From NCBI GenBank assembly GCA_964480425.1, contig CAYZPY010000148.1:1-6007 (forward strand): a DNA stretch of 6,007 nucleotides, read 5' to 3'. The DNA is from CAYYMD01 sp964480425. GTDB taxonomy: Bacteria; Planctomycetota; Phycisphaerae; SM23-33. This document shows, one piece after another, positions 4,250 through 6,007 of this stretch. Position numbers and translations under genes: made by a program. The notes beneath the pieces are model-generated. The model had not been told where the DNA came from. It ran no database searches and saw nothing but the letters and a program-made list of their open reading frames with translations. The first letter of the stretch is position 1; the number at the start of each line of letters is the position of its first letter.

Positions 4250-6007
4250 ATGCGAAGGATTATAATTTTTGTTTTGGTTCTGCTGATAATCGGCGGAATC
4301 ACGCTTAACGCCGGCGCCGCACGCAGAAAATCCGGGTCGGACCGCTTCTCCGACAGAAAATTTTCGGACCACGCCGTGCAGCAGGCAATCGAAAAGGGCG
4401 TGGAGTATCTTTGGAAACAACAGAACAACAACGGCAGCTGGGGGCCTAAAGATTTTCTTCCAAAGAAATTCAAGGGCGGTCTGACCCTGGGCACCACGCC
4501 GCTGGTCGCCTACGCGCTTCTGGAAAGCGGTCAAAGCCCGCAGGACCCGCGGATGAAAAAGGCCCTGGAGTTCCTGTCAAAAAACGACACCACCGTCACC
4601 TACAATCTCGGCATACGCTGCAACGTCTGGCTGGTGGCCGACAGAACAACCAACCGCAAGTACCACGGAAATCTCAAGAAGGATGCAAACGTCCTGGTTC
4701 GTTCACTGAATCACGGTTCATACTCCTACCATTGCACGGGCACGCCGCAGGGAAATTACGATAATTCCAACGGTCAGTACGGCGTGCTGGGGGTGTGGGC
4801 GGCGGCGAGGGAAAACCTCGAAATCCCACGACAGTACTGGCAGGAGGTGTGGAACCACTGGAAGCGGGAGCAGAATCCCGACGGCGGATGGGGATACATT
4901 GGAAGTGGCAAGAAAAAGGCGAGCGAAACGCGCGACGGCATGGCCGCCGCAGGAGTCGCCACTCAGTTCGTGTGCTTCGATAACCTGTATCAACGGGAAT
5001 TCGTGCAGTGCGGCCGGGGCGAACTGCCGCCCACCATAAAAAAAGGACTGGACTGGTTCGACAAAAACTTCGAAAAAACCATGCGCGGCAAGGGCAACCT
5101 GGCTTTCAGCGACATGTATTACTACCTCTACGGCGTGGAGCGCGTGGGACTGGCGTCGGGATACAAGTACTTCGGAACCACCGACTGGTACAAGGTAGGG
5201 GCCGGGTGGCTCCTCCGCGAACAGCGCGGAAACGGCTCGTGGGAAGGTAAATACCGCGAAAACGTCGATACCGCATACTCGCTGCTGTTCCTGGTGCGCG
5301 GGCAGAATCCCGTCCTGTTCAACAAGCTCCAGTATTCCGGCTCGTGGAACAACCGCCCGCGCGACCTGGCAAACGCCACGCGATGGATCACCCAGACCTT
5401 CGAAACGACGGTGAACTGGCAGATTGTCAACCTGAAAGTGCCGATGACCGAATGGCACGACGCGCCCATCCTTTACATCGCGGGGCACGAGGCCCCGGAA
5501 TTCTCAAAGGACGACCTGGACAAACTGAGAAGATTCGTACACCAGGGCGGCACTATCCTTAGCGTTGCCGAATGCAACCAGCAGGCGTTCGCAAAAAAAA
5601 TGCGGGAAGTCTACAAGGAAATCTTCCCCGATTACGAACTGGCGGTGTGCCCCAGGAACCACGAGATTTACGACGCGCACTTCAAGACGCAGGGCACGCC
5701 CAAACTCTACGAGTTGTCCAACGGCGTGCGCCCGCTGGTGATACACAGCGATCACGACCTGGCCATGAGCTGGCAGACCCAGCGGTACGTCACCGGGCAG
5801 GACTTCCCCATCGCCGCAAACATAGCCATGTACGTAGCCGACAGCATATCCGCGCTACCGCACCGCGGAACCACGCACTGGCCCGGTAAACCTTCAACCT
5901 CGCCCTCGCCTGTCGTCAAACTCGTGCAACTCAAGCACGAGGCGAACTGGAACCCAGAGCCGCTCGCGCACGAGCGCCTCGCCAGACTGCTGGCGATAAA
6001 CGACGAG
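4250..6007 (+). CDS. Secreted alpha/alpha-toroid (prenyltransferase-like) DUF4159 protein, partial
   Basis: The first 586 residues are visible with no stop before the right edge. An N-terminal signal peptide (MRR, hydrophobic 4-17, AGAA at 21-24) lacks a lipobox cysteine, so the protein is probably exported in soluble form. Residues about 40-355 form an alpha/alpha-toroid like the squalene-cyclase/prenyltransferase superfamily, with three QxxxGxW motifs at Q58-W64, Q208-W214 and Q325-W331, plus TTPLVAYALLESG (82-94) and DTAYSLLFL (340-348). No DxDD-type cyclase motif is visible, so I would not call it an enzyme. Residues about 375-540 match the C-terminal half of DUF4159: LYIAGHE (408-414), LRRFVHQGG (426-434), IFPD (458-461) and a late NIAMYV (524-529). 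A second DUF4159 seems to begin near 555 with VKLVQLKHEANWNPEP and is cut by the edge. The ATG at 4250 has GGGAG 6 nt upstream. Proteins of this architecture are common in Planctomycetes; their role is unknown. Confidence 0.9.
   Translation, partial: MRRIIIFVLVLLIIGGITLNAGAARRKSGSDRFSDRKFSDHAVQQAIEKGVEYLWKQQNNNGSWGPKDFLPKKFKGGLTLGTTPLVAYALLESGQSPQDPRMKKALEFLSKNDTTVTYNLGIRCNVWLVADRTTNRKYHGNLKKDANVLVRSLNHGSYSYHCTGTPQGNYDNSNGQYGVLGVWAAARENLEIPRQYWQEVWNHWKREQNPDGGWGYIGSGKKKASETRDGMAAAGVATQFVCFDNLYQREFVQCGRGELPPTIKKGLDWFDKNFEKTMRGKGNLAFSDMYYYLYGVERVGLASGYKYFGTTDWYKVGAGWLLREQRGNGSWEGKYRENVDTAYSLLFLVRGQNPVLFNKLQYSGSWNNRPRDLANATRWITQTFETTVNWQIVNLKVPMTEWHDAPILYIAGHEAPEFSKDDLDKLRRFVHQGGTILSVAECNQQAFAKKMREVYKEIFPDYELAVCPRNHEIYDAHFKTQGTPKLYELSNGVRPLVIHSDHDLAMSWQTQRYVTGQDFPIAANIAMYVADSISALPHRGTTHWPGKPSTSPSPVVKLVQLKHEANWNPEPLAHERLARLLAINDE

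Noticed and set aside
4718..5488. Minus-strand open frame of 256 codons opposite the DUF4159 gene.
   Set aside because: It is a shadow of the continuous toroid-DUF4159 frame, which has a signal peptide, QW motifs and a good ribosome-binding site.

Overview
The window looks like a chromosomal segment from a GC-rich, probably planctomycete-like bacterium (Phycisphaerae or a relative). The taxonomic pointer is the partial gene at the right end, a secreted alpha/alpha-toroid protein fused to DUF4159 segments, together with a GldA/GldF-type ABC exporter. Both are common in Planctomycetes, but this is inference from domain content, not a database match. I saw no tRNA, rRNA, CRISPR array, insertion sequence or transposase.

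Layout. Positions 1-1982 hold a minus-strand ABC-2 export operon: ATPase (1982-999), six-helix permease (963-247) and, overlapping the permease by 10 bp, the start of a third membrane protein that runs off the left edge. A near-consensus promoter (TTGACA, 16 bp, CATAAT) lies at 2148-2121 and implies a leader of roughly 130 nt carrying two perfect stem-loops. Across a short gap containing an inverted repeat, a weaker divergent promoter faces a plus-strand pair of very small membrane proteins (2262-2543 and 2540-2800). These two are translationally coupled through ATGA and share an Asn plus a D-F-x-E-x-F motif, so they look like diverged duplicates.

Positions 2801-3432 are the least ordinary part. 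A perfect Shine-Dalgarno/ATG follows the small membrane genes, but the frame behind it does not look like a protein. A small, charged minus-strand gene with its own AGGAGG site occupies 3149-2922. Upstream of it are overlapping, partly mutually exclusive hairpins (3212-3284), including a GGGACA/TGTCCC palindrome. Tandem hairpins at 3373-3422 follow the end of deoC.

Positions 3433-4116 (minus) encode a complete deoxyribose-phosphate aldolase (DeoC) with its catalytic residues. Divergent from it, behind a good sigma70-type promoter, a long plus-strand gene (4250 to the right edge, 586 codons visible, no stop) encodes a signal peptide, a toroid domain with three QxxxGxW motifs, one DUF4159 C-terminal half and the beginning of a second DUF4159.

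How they work together: only the ABC genes form an obvious functional unit. The small membrane pair, the small charged protein, DeoC and the toroid-DUF4159 protein have no evident shared pathway. The most interesting material is the divergent regulatory region at 2039-2219, the duplicated mini-membrane pair and the structured stretch at 2801-3422.
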